Assembly: GCA_913057905.1 (NCBI GenBank)
Contig: CAJXPB010000005.1
Coordinates: 186,001-250,000, forward strand
Direction: 5' to 3'
Length of the DNA: 64,000 bases
Source of the DNA: an uncultured Pseudomonadota bacterium
GTDB taxonomy: Bacteria; Myxococcota_A; Bradymonadia; Bradymonadales; Bradymonadaceae
Positions 8,998-20,179 of this stretch are shown piece after piece; within the stretch, counting starts at the first letter, position 1; each line of letters begins with the position of its first letter. The notes beneath the pieces were generated by a model. That model was not told the origin of the DNA. It searched no databases and saw only the letters and a program-made list of their open reading frames with translations. Both the position numbers and the translations under genes were made by a program.

Positions 8998-10332
8998 ATG
9001 CAGCTTGGCGACACCCTCAATATTTCGATCGACGACATCGCCCAGGGCGGGGACGGCGTAGGGCGTATGGACGATGGACGTGTCGTCTTCGTGCCCCGGT
9101 GCCTGCCGGGCGAGCGCGTCGAAGGGAAGATCACCGAGATTCGGGACAACTTTCTGCGCTGCGAGCTCGTCGACATCCTCGAGCCGTCACCGGTTCGGCG
9201 CGAGCCGGAGTGTCCGCATTTTTCGGAGTGTGGGGGCTGTCAATTTTGGCATACCGACTACCAGCAGGAGCTCGACTTCAAGACAGGGGCGGCCATGGAG
9301 GCGCTCCGGCGGATCTCCGCGATCGAGGAGTGGCCCGAACCGACGATCGTCGAGGCGCCGGAGACCACCCGATACCGGACACGCGCGACGTTTCACCGCC
9401 GCCCTCGAGACGGCGACGACGGACGAGGCATCGGGTTCTTTGCCCCGGGGACCAACCGTCTGGTGGAGGTCGAGGACTGCCCGATCACCAGAGAGTCGGT
9501 GTGCAGAGCGCGACGTGACGTCGAGGACGGGCTCCAGGATCTCGGCGACGTCGACATCATGGTCGAATCGGCCTCGGAGGATGCCTCGGTGATCACGATC
9601 CGTGTCGATGAGTTGCCCGGGGAGCCGCCGGAACCTCTGGTGGACTTTGCAAGCCGGCTCGGCGACATCGACTCGATCCGCGGGCTGCGGATCGTCGGAG
9701 GGGACCGGGTCTGGGAAGAGGGCGACTGTACCGTCGACGGGGATCAGATCCTGGCCGAGCTGCCGATCGAATCGCTCCGGATGCCCGCCGGTCTGTTCCG
9801 ACAGTCGAATCGAGCCGCCAACGAACGGCTCGTCGAGGTGGTCGCCGAATCCGTCCAGCAGGGCGGGGGAGGGACCGTTCTGGAGCTGTTTTCAGGGGCG
9901 GGTAATCTCTCGTTCGCCATGGTCGACGAGGCCGATGCCCTTCTGGGCTTCGAGGTCGATGAACGAGCCGTCGAATTGGCCAACACCATCGCCATGTTCG
10001 CCGGTATCGACACCTGGATGTTTCGGGAGGCCGACCTCGCCGATGGGTTCCACGAGGCACTGAAGCCGGAGGAACACGGGATCTTCGATCAGATCGTGAT
10101 GGACCCGGCCCGGGGTGGGGCCCCGGATGTCAGCCGCGAGATCGCGAGTCTCCAGCAGGAGGTCTCGCCGGACCGTATCACGTACGTCTCATGCGATCCT
10201 CCGGCGCTCGGTCGCGATCTGGCCGTGATGGCCGAGGGAGGCTGGAAGCCCGTCGGTCTGACGATGCTGGATATGTTTCCGAGGACGGCTCACCTGGAGG
10301 TGGTGGCCGTGCTGGAGCGGTCGGCCGAGTAG
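8998..10332 (+). CDS. rlmD: 23S rRNA (uracil-5-)-methyltransferase, RumA/RlmD family
   Basis: A 444-residue class I SAM methyltransferase of the TrmA/RumA family. An N-terminal TRAM domain (about residues 1-60) binds RNA. Four cysteines (CPHFSECGGC near 70-80 and a Cys in VEDCPI) fit the [4Fe-4S] site of RumA. The SAM motif LELFSGAGNLSF lies near 300, and the nucleophile loop YVSCDPPALGRDL near 396. It would methylate C5 of a uracil in 23S rRNA. RlmC or TrmA specificity cannot be fully excluded, although the iron-sulfur cysteines favour RlmD. A 13-bp tandem duplication spans its stop codon. Confidence 0.9.
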   Translation: MQLGDTLNISIDDIAQGGDGVGRMDDGRVVFVPRCLPGERVEGKITEIRDNFLRCELVDILEPSPVRREPECPHFSECGGCQFWHTDYQQELDFKTGAAMEALRRISAIEEWPEPTIVEAPETTRYRTRATFHRRPRDGDDGRGIGFFAPGTNRLVEVEDCPITRESVCRARRDVEDGLQDLGDVDIMVESASEDASVITIRVDELPGEPPEPLVDFASRLGDIDSIRGLRIVGGDRVWEEGDCTVDGDQILAELPIESLRMPAGLFRQSNRAANERLVEVVAESVQQGGGGTVLELFSGAGNLSFAMVDEADALLGFEVDERAVELANTIAMFAGIDTWMFREADLADGFHEALKPEEHGIFDQIVMDPARGGAPDVSREIASLQQEVSPDRITYVSCDPPALGRDLAVMAEGGWKPVGLTMLDMFPRTAHLEVVAVLERSAE

Positions 10333-10352
10333 AGCCACAGAGTAGAGCCCCA
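10327..10352 (+). repeat. 13-bp tandem direct repeat across the rlmD stop codon
   Basis: GAGTAGAGCCACA (10327-10339) is followed at once by GAGTAGAGCCCCA (10340-10352), one mismatch. The first copy carries the TAG stop of rlmD. Probably a small local duplication without function. Confidence 0.7.
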
Positions 10353-10362
10353 GAGTGTCCGA

Positions 10363-10611
10363 CTACTTCGCCGTTCCGGCATCCGGGGCGTTCGGGGTCG
10401 ATGCGTCCGAGAGCACCGGGTCCAGTTTGTCTCGCATCTCGGAACTCTCGGAGTCGACCTTCTGACGAAGAGCCTCGATCCGCTCGGATACGTTGCCGGC
10501 ATCGGGGCTCGAGACCGCCGGCGGGTCGTCACAGCCCACGGAGCCCACGGCTCCTACGACCGCGAGGGCCGCCGCTCCAAATACCATGGCGACACGGGCG
10601 CGAAGTGTCAC
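10363..10611 (-). CDS. Small lipoprotein, function unknown
   Basis: An 82-residue product with a hydrophobic signal segment and the lipobox GSVGC at about residue 27. A short charged helical stretch (SERIEALRQKVDSESSEMRD) and an Asp/Pro/Ala tail follow. The GTG start at 10611 overlaps the TGA of the upstream gene (GTGA), which argues for a real, coupled gene; an ATG at 10587 would also keep the signal peptide. It would be anchored in the cell envelope by its lipidated cysteine. I recognise no family. Confidence 0.6.
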   Translation of the reverse strand: MTLRARVAMVFGAAALAVVGAVGSVGCDDPPAVSSPDAGNVSERIEALRQKVDSESSEMRDKLDPVLSDASTPNAPDAGTAK

Positions 10612-11120
10612 CGTCGAGCTCTCCGTCGCGCCGGCGATTCCTCTTCGACCGAGTCCTCCAGAATAAACGGAATGTCACCTTCGGAGATATTCTGGATGAG
10701 CTGGCAGAGGTCCCACATCAAAAACTTCAGGTCGGGAAACGTCGACATCTCGGTGTCCCAGAAGTGGACGCCCGAGTAGGTTCCCCGGTCTCTGTCAGAC
10801 AGCCGAAGGTGGACGTTCTTTTCTTCGCCCTCCCGGTCGCGTCGAGCTGGGGAGGCCTCCCAGAAAGGATATTCGAGCAGCAGCTCGAACAGATGCTTCT
10901 GGTCTTTCCAGGACATCTGAATGCTGTGCAGACACTGGGCATCATCCTCAAGGTTTCGCCATCCCAGCAGCGTCCAGCCATTCCCGGACATCTGCAGGGT
11001 GGTCATCCCTTCTTCGAGGTTGCGACCCCCAATCTGGCAGAAGAAATGCAAGCCCTCGGTCTTTCGATGCTGGATAGCCTGGTTGAGCCGGCGCTCCAGA
11101 ATCTCATTCGGGTCCGACAC
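10608..11120 (-). CDS. Hypothetical protein
   Basis: A 170-residue soluble protein starting at GTG, with a good GGAGG Shine-Dalgarno sequence 7-10 nt upstream. It has no signal peptide or membrane segment. The composition is mixed, with many aromatic residues (WTLLGWRNLEDD, MWDLCQLIQNI) and an Arg-rich tail. I do not recognise the family. It is translationally coupled to the small lipoprotein gene downstream, so the two probably act together. It is divergent from the glycosyltransferase gene across 232 bp. Confidence 0.7.
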   Translation of the reverse strand: MSDPNEILERRLNQAIQHRKTEGLHFFCQIGGRNLEEGMTTLQMSGNGWTLLGWRNLEDDAQCLHSIQMSWKDQKHLFELLLEYPFWEASPARRDREGEEKNVHLRLSDRDRGTYSGVHFWDTEMSTFPDLKFLMWDLCQLIQNISEGDIPFILEDSVEEESPARRRARR

Positions 11121-11352
11121 GGATGGACCTCCGTCGGGAAGAGTGGTGACACCCGCGTTTATAGTTCTCTCGGCGAGCGACCGTCAAGTTTGGACCCCCG
11201 CCCGATCCGGGCCCGAAGAGATCGGGCCGTCATTCCGAGAATTGACTTTTGGGGAGGGGATTTTCTACACACGGTGAGTCTCAAGAAGGACGCACTGTCC
11301 GCGCATTCACTCGAAGCCGAGCAGGCTTCGCACCGACGCGACGTATTCGCCC

Positions 11353-13701
11353 ATGACCGATCAGACCTCCGAGAAGCCCCCGTCGGACCCGACCGACGAG
11401 TCGCCGTTCAGCTTACTGGACCTCCCGACTCTGGGTCCCGGCGCCAAGCGCATCTGGGCCGGCCGTCTGCTGGTCGTCCTCGCCGCGGCGGCGGTGTTGA
11501 TCCCGCTGGCGGGCTCGTTTGGTCTCTGGGACCCCTGGGAGACCCACTACGGGGAAGTGGCCCGTCAGATTACCGAACGAAATGACTGGATCAGCACCTG
11601 GTGGGGGAGCCACTGGGAAGACGCTGCCGGGAACTCCGAGGGCTCCTACTTCTTCTCGAAGCCGATCCTGTTGATGTGGTTGATGGCCATCGGCCTCGAG
11701 ATCTTCGGGTTCAGCGAATGGGGGATCCGCCTGGGCGTCGCGCTCATCGGGATCGTCGGACTCGGCGCCGTCTATGCGATGGGCGCCAGTATTTTCCGGC
11801 GACGCACGGGCGTCCTGATGGCGGCGGTCCTTGGAACGTCGCCGTTCTGGTTCTTTCTGGGACGTCAGGCTCAGACCGACATGCCCTTCGTGGGTCTGAT
11901 GACCATCGGACTGTGCGCCTTCATGATGGCGGTCTTCGGACGGGATCGAAACGAGCCCGCCGACCGGCTCGGCTACGGCCTGGCGACCGGTTTCTTTGGG
12001 CTCGTCACGATCCCCCAGGCATGGTTGGTTCTGGTCGGGCTGGCGCGGTGGCGTGGCGGCGAAAACGTGGTGATGGAGCCGATCACACAGTCGGTTACGC
12101 TGGGTCTGTCCATCGGCGGCATCCCGATCGCCGCCGGGGGATGCCTCCTGGCTGTGTCGCTGTGGAAGGGCCGGCACGAGGGGACCGACGACCGGAATAC
12201 CCGCCGCACGCTCGCCCGATGGGGCCTGGGGGCGGTCTGGATTCCGCAGGCGCTCATCCTGGTGGCGGCGTTGGTGGGAGCCTTCCTTGCCGGCGCCAAC
12301 CCCGCCAGAGCCCTCGAGGGGTGGTGGGTGTGGGGACCCACGCAATCGTCGCTGTACGCCACATGCTTCGGGGCGGCCCTCTACCTGTTTCTGGCCCAAC
12401 CCGACCCCACGCGCCGGTCGATGCGGCTGTTGACCTTCTATGTGTTCATCGCCCTGGCCACCCTGGCCAAAGGACTCCTCGGGTTTCTGTTGCCCGGAGC
12501 GGTCCTGTTTTTCTACATCCTTCTGACCCGGGAATGGCCGCTTTTGAAGCGCGTCGCCCTGGTGCCGGGGACCTTAGCCTTCGTGGCCGTCGGGTTTCCC
12601 TGGTACGCCGCCATGTTGATTCGCCACACCCGCGGCTTCTGGCAGCGCTTCTTCGTCCACGACCACTTCAAGCGACTCGCCTCCGGGGTCCACAGCATCG
12701 ACGACGGCAGCTTCGAGCACTTCATCCGGTGGCTCGGCTACGGACTGTTTCCGTGGTCGGCGCTCGTGCCCGCCGCCCTGGGTCGGCTCTTTACCGGACG
12801 GGGCCTCGAGATCGACGAGGACCGCGGGCGAGCGACGCTGATGCTTCTGCTGTGGACGATCATCGCCTTTACCCTGTTCACCCTGTCGTCGACGAAGTTC
12901 CACCACTACATCTTTCCGGCGGTGCCGCCGCTGGCGTTGCTGGTGGCGCTGACGATCGACGACTTGCTGGACCGTGAAGTTCCGGAACCCTGGCCGCTGT
13001 ACCTCATCGGCGCCGGTGTGTTTGCACTTCTCGCCTGGGACATGATCCACGATCCCCAGCTTCTGAAGGACCTGTTTACCTACAAGTACGACCGTGAGTG
13101 GAACGGCGAAGCCTGGAACAGCGGATTCCGCTTCTGGCTGACGGTGGTGTCGATTCCGGGTGCCATCGGGATGCTCTGGCTCGTCGCCCGGGCGCGCGTC
13201 GTGCGCCGCGCGGCGGTAGGCCTGATCTTTGTGACTGGACTGGGCATGGCGATCTTTGGACTCGATGTCTACATGCCGACCATCAGTTCGACCTGGAGCC
13301 AGAAGGGCGTCTGGGACGCCTACTACTCGCTGTGTACCCGTATCGATGGGCCGCCCGGAGCCGACCCGAAGAAACGATTCTGTGAGGAGGAGGCGATCGC
13401 CTACAAGCTGAACTGGCGCGGTGAGACCTACTACACCCAAAACGAAGTCCTCCCGCTGCGAGACGACGAAGACTGGGATCACTTCGTCGACGAACAGGGC
13501 AACGAGCCCTTCTACGGGATCATGCAACGCAGCCGGTATCAGGGCGCGTTCAAGCGGGCCCTGCCAAATCGCTGGGAGGGGAAAAGCTGCGTGCTCTACG
13601 AGGGGAATATCAAGTTCGTGCTCACCAAGGTTCCGTGCACCGAAGCGGACCGACGACGGGCGCGAAAACTCGGCCTCCTGGAGCCGGACGACGGGAAGTA
13701 A
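11353..13701 (+). CDS. Membrane glycosyltransferase, ArnT/PMT (GT39/GT83) family
   Basis: A 782-residue polytopic membrane protein with about 12-14 hydrophobic segments. After a short N-terminal tail and the first helix comes DPWETHYGEVARQITE, the acidic-residue motif placed like the catalytic Asp/Glu loop of ArnT and protein O-mannosyltransferases. FSKPILLMWLMA follows and fits the family. These enzymes use polyprenyl-phosphate sugars to glycosylate lipids or proteins on the outer face of the inner membrane. The length is above the usual 550-600, the excess lying in extra helices around residues 200-330 and a soluble C-terminal part (about 655-782). The acceptor is unknown. Confidence 0.85.
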   Translation: MTDQTSEKPPSDPTDESPFSLLDLPTLGPGAKRIWAGRLLVVLAAAAVLIPLAGSFGLWDPWETHYGEVARQITERNDWISTWWGSHWEDAAGNSEGSYFFSKPILLMWLMAIGLEIFGFSEWGIRLGVALIGIVGLGAVYAMGASIFRRRTGVLMAAVLGTSPFWFFLGRQAQTDMPFVGLMTIGLCAFMMAVFGRDRNEPADRLGYGLATGFFGLVTIPQAWLVLVGLARWRGGENVVMEPITQSVTLGLSIGGIPIAAGGCLLAVSLWKGRHEGTDDRNTRRTLARWGLGAVWIPQALILVAALVGAFLAGANPARALEGWWVWGPTQSSLYATCFGAALYLFLAQPDPTRRSMRLLTFYVFIALATLAKGLLGFLLPGAVLFFYILLTREWPLLKRVALVPGTLAFVAVGFPWYAAMLIRHTRGFWQRFFVHDHFKRLASGVHSIDDGSFEHFIRWLGYGLFPWSALVPAALGRLFTGRGLEIDEDRGRATLMLLLWTIIAFTLFTLSSTKFHHYIFPAVPPLALLVALTIDDLLDREVPEPWPLYLIGAGVFALLAWDMIHDPQLLKDLFTYKYDREWNGEAWNSGFRFWLTVVSIPGAIGMLWLVARARVVRRAAVGLIFVTGLGMAIFGLDVYMPTISSTWSQKGVWDAYYSLCTRIDGPPGADPKKRFCEEEAIAYKLNWRGETYYTQNEVLPLRDDEDWDHFVDEQGNEPFYGIMQRSRYQGAFKRALPNRWEGKSCVLYEGNIKFVLTKVPCTEADRRRARKLGLLEPDDGK

Positions 13702-13978
13702 CCCTCCAGTCGGCTTCTACTTTCGGCTCATTCCTGTTACAGTCTGCGGCGGCATGCGGACGCTGACCACCTTGAAGAGGCGGCTGAGGTGTTATCTTCT
13801 CTCCGAACCTCGTGGCAGCCCGTGACGGGATCGGACCCCTCGGGTCGGGATCTCCGCGCGCATGTCACCGCGAACTATTGAGACGCGAATTTGTAGATCG
13901 GCCTTCTGAATGGATGAACGTGGGAGCGTACGGCTCCGAGCTGCAGAAGGTCACACGTTCCTAGCGTTGGAGACACAT

Positions 13979-15244
13979 ATGACGGACAAGGCGACGCTGA
14001 TTCTGGATGGTACTGAATACGAGTTCCCCGTAGTCGAAGGCACCGAAGGGGAGGTCGGCATTCAGGGAACTAGCTTGCGCGGAGATTCGGGCGCGATCTT
14101 TCTGGACCCGGGCTACGGTTCGACCGGCTCGTGTACCAGCGAGATTACCTTCATCAACGGTGAAGAAGGAGTCCTGCGCTACCGCGGTTATCCGATCGAA
14201 GAACTCGCCGAGGAGGCGAGTTTTGAAGAGGTGATCCACCTTCTGTTGGAGGGGCACCTGCCGAACCGATCGGAGCTGTCGGCGCTGCGCGACCGACTCG
14301 CCAGACACGCTCACCTGTCGGAGGACACCATCGAGGTCCTGCAGGCGTTGCCGCCGCAGGCCCATCCGATGAGTATTCTTCAGACCGTGGTCTCGAGTCT
14401 GGGCACCATCTACAACGACGACGATGAAGAGACGGCGATGTACCGCCTGCTGGGCAAGATGAAGGCCCTGGGGGCGGCCATCTACCGGCGCCGCATCGGC
14501 GAGCCGTATCTGACCAGCGACCCCGATCTCAGCTACGCCGGCGACTTTGCCCATCTGGCGTTCGGTAGCCCGACCGGCGGCTCCGAGGTCTCGGAGGTCG
14601 TGGAGACGGCTCTCAATCAACTTCTGATTCTGCACGCCGACCACGAGCAAAACTGCTCGGCCTCGACCAGCCGCATGGTCGGGAGTGCGCGCAGCGACGT
14701 GTACGCGTCGGTCTCGGCGGCGGTGGGCGCCCTGAGCGGTCCGCTGCACGGCGGGGCCAACCAGAAGGTCATCGAGATGCTCCACGAGATCCACGAGTCG
14801 GACAAGGACGTCGATACCTTCATCGAGAAGGCCAAAGACAAATCCGACGACTTCCGGCTGATGGGCTTCGGCCACCGGGTCTACAAGAACTTCGACCCGC
14901 GAGCGAAGATCCTGAAGAATTCGGCCAACGACTTGCTCGACGAGCTCGGCCAGGACGATCCCTACCTGGAGATCGCTCGCCAGCTCGAGCAGACGGCGCT
15001 CAACGAGGAGTACTTCACGAAGCGTCGACTCTACCCGAACGTCGACTTCTACAGCGGGACAGTCTACTACGCTCTGGACATCCCGACGGACATGTTCACC
15101 GTGATGTTTGCCCTGGGCCGTCTCCCCGGCTGGATCGCCCAGCGCAAGGAGATGCTCGACGAGGAACAGCGCATCCACCGGCCCCGGCAGGTCTACGTCG
15201 GCGAAAACGAACGTCATGTCGAGCCGATCGAACAGCGCGACTGA
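13979..15244 (+). CDS. gltA: Citrate synthase (type I)
   Basis: A 421-residue citrate synthase, which condenses oxaloacetate and acetyl-CoA at the entry of the TCA cycle. ATG 13979 is chosen over an upstream in-frame ATG (13910): it has GGAG at 13969-13972, and translation from it begins with the standard type I opening (TLILDGTEYEFPVVEGTEG). The active site is visible: His in GPLHGGANQ, His in GFGHRVYKNFDPRA and Asp in YPNVDFYSG. Length and N-terminal beta region match the type I hexameric, Gram-negative form. It converges on pccB and shares a strong terminator with it. Confidence 0.97.
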   Translation: MTDKATLILDGTEYEFPVVEGTEGEVGIQGTSLRGDSGAIFLDPGYGSTGSCTSEITFINGEEGVLRYRGYPIEELAEEASFEEVIHLLLEGHLPNRSELSALRDRLARHAHLSEDTIEVLQALPPQAHPMSILQTVVSSLGTIYNDDDEETAMYRLLGKMKALGAAIYRRRIGEPYLTSDPDLSYAGDFAHLAFGSPTGGSEVSEVVETALNQLLILHADHEQNCSASTSRMVGSARSDVYASVSAAVGALSGPLHGGANQKVIEMLHEIHESDKDVDTFIEKAKDKSDDFRLMGFGHRVYKNFDPRAKILKNSANDLLDELGQDDPYLEIARQLEQTALNEEYFTKRRLYPNVDFYSGTVYYALDIPTDMFTVMFALGRLPGWIAQRKEMLDEEQRIHRPRQVYVGENERHVEPIEQRD

Positions 15245-15264
15245 CAATCCGTATCGACCCACGC

Positions 15265-15304
15265 AAAAAAGCCGCCCACTCGGTCTCCCGAGTGGGCGGC
15301 TTTT
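15265..15304. terminator. Bidirectional rho-independent terminator between gltA and pccB
   Basis: A 13-bp perfect GC-rich stem (15271-15283 with 15288-15300) with a 4-nt loop is flanked by an A-run on the left and a T-run on the right. It therefore works on both strands, ending gltA (+) and pccB (-). Confidence 0.95.
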
Positions 15305-15330
15305 GTATGGAACCCGGATGAGTTACGCGA

Positions 15331-16875
<1,545 letters not shown>

Positions 16876-16924
16876 AGTCAATATCGGGGTCAGAGTGAGA
16901 AATCGGGTGTCCAGGCGAGACGTC

Positions 16925-18481
16925 CTATTCGGCCGCTTCGGACCGTGAGTCGCGCCCGGTTGCTTCGTCGTACAGTTCCGCGTAGGCATCCGCCGAACGC
17001 CCCCAGGAGAAGTCCTGGGTCATGGCGCGTTCCATCAGTGGACGCCACTGGCGGTAATTCGTGTAGCGATCCAGGGCCCGTTCGATCGTCTGTCGCAGCG
17101 GGCGGACGTCGAATTCGTCAAAGACGAAGCCCGTGCTGTCGGGATCGTCGCTGTCGACGTCGACGACCGTGTCGGCGAGGCCGCCGGTCTTGTGTGCGAT
17201 CGGCAGGGTGCCGTATCGCATCGCGTACAGTTGGGTCAGCCCGCAGGGCTCGGACTTGCTCGGGGCCAGCAACATATCGGAGCCGGCCTGGTACAGGTGC
17301 GCGAGGCTCTCGTGGTAGCCGAGATGGGCGCCCACCCAACGTTCGTGCTCGTCGGCGAGCTCGCGGATCTTGTCCTCGTATCGTTGCTCGCCTTCGCCCA
17401 GAAAGAGGACCTGAAATCCGTTTTTCGGGTCGTCGATGCCGTCGAGAAGTTCCTCGATGGCCGGAAGGAGAATATCGAGGCCCTTCTGTTCGTCGAGTCG
17501 ACCCACGAAGCTGAGCAGTGGAATCATCGGCCGGATGGCCAGTCCAAATCGGTGCTGGAGCTCGGCCTTGTTCCGGCGCTTGCCGTTGAGGCCTTCGCGG
17601 TCGTAGCGCACCGGGATGAACTTGTCGTGATCCGGCGACCAGACCGAGTAGTTGACGCCGTTGAGAATGCCGGTCAACTCGTCGCCGCGAGCATCGAGCT
17701 CCTCGTGCAGTCCCTCGCCGCCCGATTCGGTCCGGATCTCTTTGGCGTAGGTGGGACTGACGGTGTTGACCCGGTCGGCGTACTTGATGCCCCCTTTCAG
17801 GAAGTTCACCGCTCCGTCGTGCAGTAGCTCGTCGTCGGCGTCAAACTTGCGGGGAAGCCCCGTTTCATCGAAGGAATCGGCGGGGAATTGACCCTGGAAT
17901 GCCAGATTATGAATCGTCAGGACAAAGGAGGTATCGTCCAGCGAGTCTCCGAAGTAGTGGCTTCGGTAGACCGGCGCCAGCGCCGTGTGCCAGTCGTTGC
18001 AGTGGACGATGTCGAACGGGATGTCGAATTGGCGCACGAATTCGACGATGGCCCGACTGAAGAAGGCGTAGCGGTCACAGGCATCGGGATCGTCGTCGCC
18101 GGCCCCGTAACTGAGCACATCCTCGGCGCCGAAATGGTCGTCGGCCTGGACGAAGAAAATTCGGACGTCCTCTGATATGCGCCCCTCCCAGATCGTGGCA
18201 TCGACCTTGGATTGATGCTTGGACTTTCGCGGCACCTCGAGGGTGGTCAGGCGACGGCCCAGGTGCAGATCATCCGGGTCGAGGTGACCGTACAGAGGTG
18301 CGAATAGCGAGACGCGGTGACCTCGGTCGCAGAGCGCTTCCGGAAGCGATGCAGCGACATCTCCGAGGCTTCCCGTCTTCGCAAAGGGCGCGACCTCGCT
18401 GGTCGCAAACAAGACATTGTGGCGTTTCGCGGGGTCGACACCGTCCGAAGAGGGTGTATCGATGAGTTTGGTCAAGTCCAT
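16925..18481 (-). CDS. glgA: Glycogen (starch) synthase
   Basis: A 518-residue GT5 glycosyltransferase that adds ADP- or UDP-glucose units to growing glycogen. Visible are the N-terminal [16 protein letters not shown] (family KTGGLGDV; here Gly to Ser), [21 protein letters not shown], and the C-terminal [19 protein letters not shown] with the catalytic Glu. An ATG at 18481 gives this start. A TTG at 18523 overlapping the galT stop (TTGA) would add 14 residues and is also possible. It lies just downstream of galT, giving a sugar-nucleotide/glycogen transcription unit. Confidence 0.95.
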   Translation of the reverse strand: MDLTKLIDTPSSDGVDPAKRHNVLFATSEVAPFAKTGSLGDVAASLPEALCDRGHRVSLFAPLYGHLDPDDLHLGRRLTTLEVPRKSKHQSKVDATIWEGRISEDVRIFFVQADDHFGAEDVLSYGAGDDDPDACDRYAFFSRAIVEFVRQFDIPFDIVHCNDWHTALAPVYRSHYFGDSLDDTSFVLTIHNLAFQGQFPADSFDETGLPRKFDADDELLHDGAVNFLKGGIKYADRVNTVSPTYAKEIRTESGGEGLHEELDARGDELTGILNGVNYSVWSPDHDKFIPVRYDREGLNGKRRNKAELQHRFGLAIRPMIPLLSFVGRLDEQKGLDILLPAIEELLDGIDDPKNGFQVLFLGEGEQRYEDKIRELADEHERWVGAHLGYHESLAHLYQAGSDMLLAPSKSEPCGLTQLYAMRYGTLPIAHKTGGLADTVVDVDSDDPDSTGFVFDEFDVRPLRQTIERALDRYTNYRQWRPLMERAMTQDFSWGRSADAYAELYDEATGRDSRSEAAE

Positions 18482-18519
18482 AATGTTCCGCTCATGTCCA
18501 ACGGAGTGAATGCGATGGC

Positions 18520-19515
18520 TCAATACGTATCTGTGGCAATCTTGCGCAGATGCGCTGCCGCTGATTCAGGGGGCGTCGAGTTGATATGCCAACCGGACCC
18601 CCACTCGAATCCAGCCTGGTTCGACAGGGCCGGAATGATTTCGATGTGCCAGTGGAAATGCTCCAATGGCCCGGCCCGCAGCGGCGCCGTGTGCACCGCC
18701 ATGTTGTAGGGCGGATCGTCCAGCGCCTGATGCAATCGATCGAGTACAGCGCCGAGTGCATCGGCGATCGCCGCGTTCGTCGTCGAACCGGTGGCCTGGA
18801 ACTCGGCAGCGTGTCCGCGCGGGGTTACCCATAGTTCAAACGGAAAGCGGGACGCAAACGGCGCAAACGCCACGACCGCGTCATTGGCATAGACGAGACG
18901 GTCGCCCGAGTCGAGATTGTGCTCGGCCAGGTCGCAGAAGACGCAGCGCTCGTGGCGGTCGAAATAGCGTCGGCTCCCCTGCAGTTCGGCCTCCAGAAAC
19001 GTCGGAACCATCGGCAGGGCCATCAGTTGGCTGTGGGCGTGTTCGACCGTGGCACCGGCTCGCGCCCCCTGGTTTTTGAAAAGCAGGGCGTACTCGAGCC
19101 GTGTGTCTTCGGCCAACTCGGCCAGACGACTTCGCCATGATCCGACGACCCGTTCGAGTTGATCGGCTTCCAGGTCGGTGAGGCTGACGACGTGCCTGGG
19201 AGATTCGACGACAACTTCATGGGTTCCCAGACCCGCGCGTCGCTCAAACAGCGGCGACGGACTTCCGGGATCGTCGGCGTCGGAGCGGACGGCCGGGTAC
19301 TTGTTCGGCACGATTCGGACGTCCCAGTGGTCTGAATCTTTGGGAAAATCGACGATCGAAGGGGGCGTCGCCGATTCATGCCCGGGACAAAACGGGCAGT
19401 ACTCCGACTCGAGGCGATCCTCGTCGTCGAAGGTCATCTCCCGGGGGCGCTGAGCTCGATCGGGCGCGATGATGACCCAACGGTCTGTGACCGGATCTCG
19501 GCGATATTCGGACAT
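18520..19515 (-). CDS. galT: Galactose-1-phosphate uridylyltransferase
   Basis: A 331-residue GalT of the HIT superfamily. ATG 19515 gives MSEYRRDPVTDRWVIIAP, the normal opening, with AGGAG 11 nt upstream. Zinc-binding CPFCPGHE, the VEHAHSQLMALP motif and the C-terminal FHWHIEIIP histidine motif are intact; a second Cys pair sits in CVFCDLAEH. The enzyme exchanges UMP between UDP-glucose and galactose-1-phosphate (Leloir pathway), or acts on related hexose-1-phosphates. Its coupling to glgA suggests that it supplies hexose for glycogen (inference). Confidence 0.95.
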   Translation of the reverse strand: MSEYRRDPVTDRWVIIAPDRAQRPREMTFDDEDRLESEYCPFCPGHESATPPSIVDFPKDSDHWDVRIVPNKYPAVRSDADDPGSPSPLFERRAGLGTHEVVVESPRHVVSLTDLEADQLERVVGSWRSRLAELAEDTRLEYALLFKNQGARAGATVEHAHSQLMALPMVPTFLEAELQGSRRYFDRHERCVFCDLAEHNLDSGDRLVYANDAVVAFAPFASRFPFELWVTPRGHAAEFQATGSTTNAAIADALGAVLDRLHQALDDPPYNMAVHTAPLRAGPLEHFHWHIEIIPALSNQAGFEWGSGWHINSTPPESAAAHLRKIATDTY

Positions 19516-19650
19516 CGAAACCCGACTCCTGTAGAGCATTCAGTCGGCGTGATTCGCCCGGCGTACATCGGAAAGCGCTTAATCGCGTCGAACGGTAGCT
19601 GACCCGAAGGAAGGGCGTCAAGGTGGCGGGGGGTGGAGGCCACGCAGTCC

Positions 19651-19693
19651 AAAAAAAAATGGCCCCGCACCCGGCGGAACCGGATGCGAGGCC
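19651..19693 (-). terminator. Rho-independent terminator of the cold-shock gene
   Basis: On the minus strand, a 14-bp stem with two G-T pairs (arms within 19661-19693) and a 5-nt loop is followed by A and nine T (complement of 19651-19659). It sits 88 bp after the cold-shock stop codon and separates that gene from galT. Confidence 0.93.
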
Positions 19694-19780
19694 GTGTCAG
19701 GGTGTCAGACGATCACTGGGCCCTCGGTCGGGTGCGACCGAGCCCGCCGTCCGCTCCCCTGGGGAAGCCGTCGGAAAGGC

Positions 19781-20017
19781 TTACGCCTCTCGGGACGTGT
19801 CCGACTCGCGTTTTTCGGCGCGTATGACTTTCGAAGCGTGGTATCCCTTGGCTCCGCGCTCGAGTTCGAAGTCGACGGTCTCGCCCTCACGCAGGGTCTT
19901 GAATCCGTCTTCCTGGATCTGGCTGTAATGGACGAAGATGTCCTCATCGAGATCCGAGTGGATGATGAACCCGTAGCCTTTGGCGTTATTGAACCATTTC
20001 ACCGATCCGGTCTTCAT
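19781..20017 (-). CDS. cspA: Cold-shock protein (CspA family)
   Basis: A 78-residue single OB-fold RNA/DNA-binding protein. RNP1 (KGYGFI) and RNP2 (DIFVHYSQI) are intact, with the usual GSVKWFNNAKGYGF opening and ETVDFELERGAKG. ATG 20017 has GGAG upstream; the reading frame stays open further upstream but that stretch resembles no cold-shock protein. The protein melts RNA secondary structure at low temperature or in stationary phase. It is transcribed alone from a sigma-54-type promoter about 165 bp upstream, with a long leader, and ended by a strong terminator. Confidence 0.96.
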   Translation of the reverse strand: MKTGSVKWFNNAKGYGFIIHSDLDEDIFVHYSQIQEDGFKTLREGETVDFELERGAKGYHASKVIRAEKRESDTSREA

Positions 20018-20168
20018 AACTACTCCGCTGGTTGAAGTTCCTCTACTGAATTGGCCATGAAGGGAGACTTGTTGGCCTCCATCATGAGCCGCGCGTGACA
20101 AGCCCCCGGGAGCCACCTCCGATGGGGAACCGATATCTGTCACGTTCGACCGACTCTGGTCGTGTGCC
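20018..20168 (-). promoter_or_regulatory. Predicted ~150-nt 5' leader of the cold-shock gene
   Basis: If transcription starts about 12 nt after the sigma-54 element, the mRNA has a leader of about 150 nt, similar in length to the structured leaders of E. coli cspA. The stretch is non-coding by my reading. I did not find a convincing match to the E. coli cold-box. Confidence 0.4.
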
Positions 20169-20179
20169 CCACTGTTAGG

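Noticed and set aside
11210-11228. GGCCCGA-N5-TCGGGCC hairpin in the region before the glycosyltransferase gene
   Set aside because: Short GC-rich palindromes are common at this composition and it overlaps no clear promoter.
13702-13978. 277-bp gap before citrate synthase checked for a tRNA or small RNA gene
   Set aside because: No cloverleaf, no conserved RNA motif and no convincing promoter was found; it is probably just leader and promoter DNA.
13961-15262. 433-codon minus-strand frame opposite citrate synthase
   Set aside because: Antisense shadow; citrate synthase is certain, and the frame ends at the shared terminator by chance.
20018-20143. N-terminal extension of the cold-shock protein (42 more residues in frame)
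   Set aside because: The extension resembles no cold-shock protein, lacks a ribosome-binding site, and ATG 20017 has a good one.
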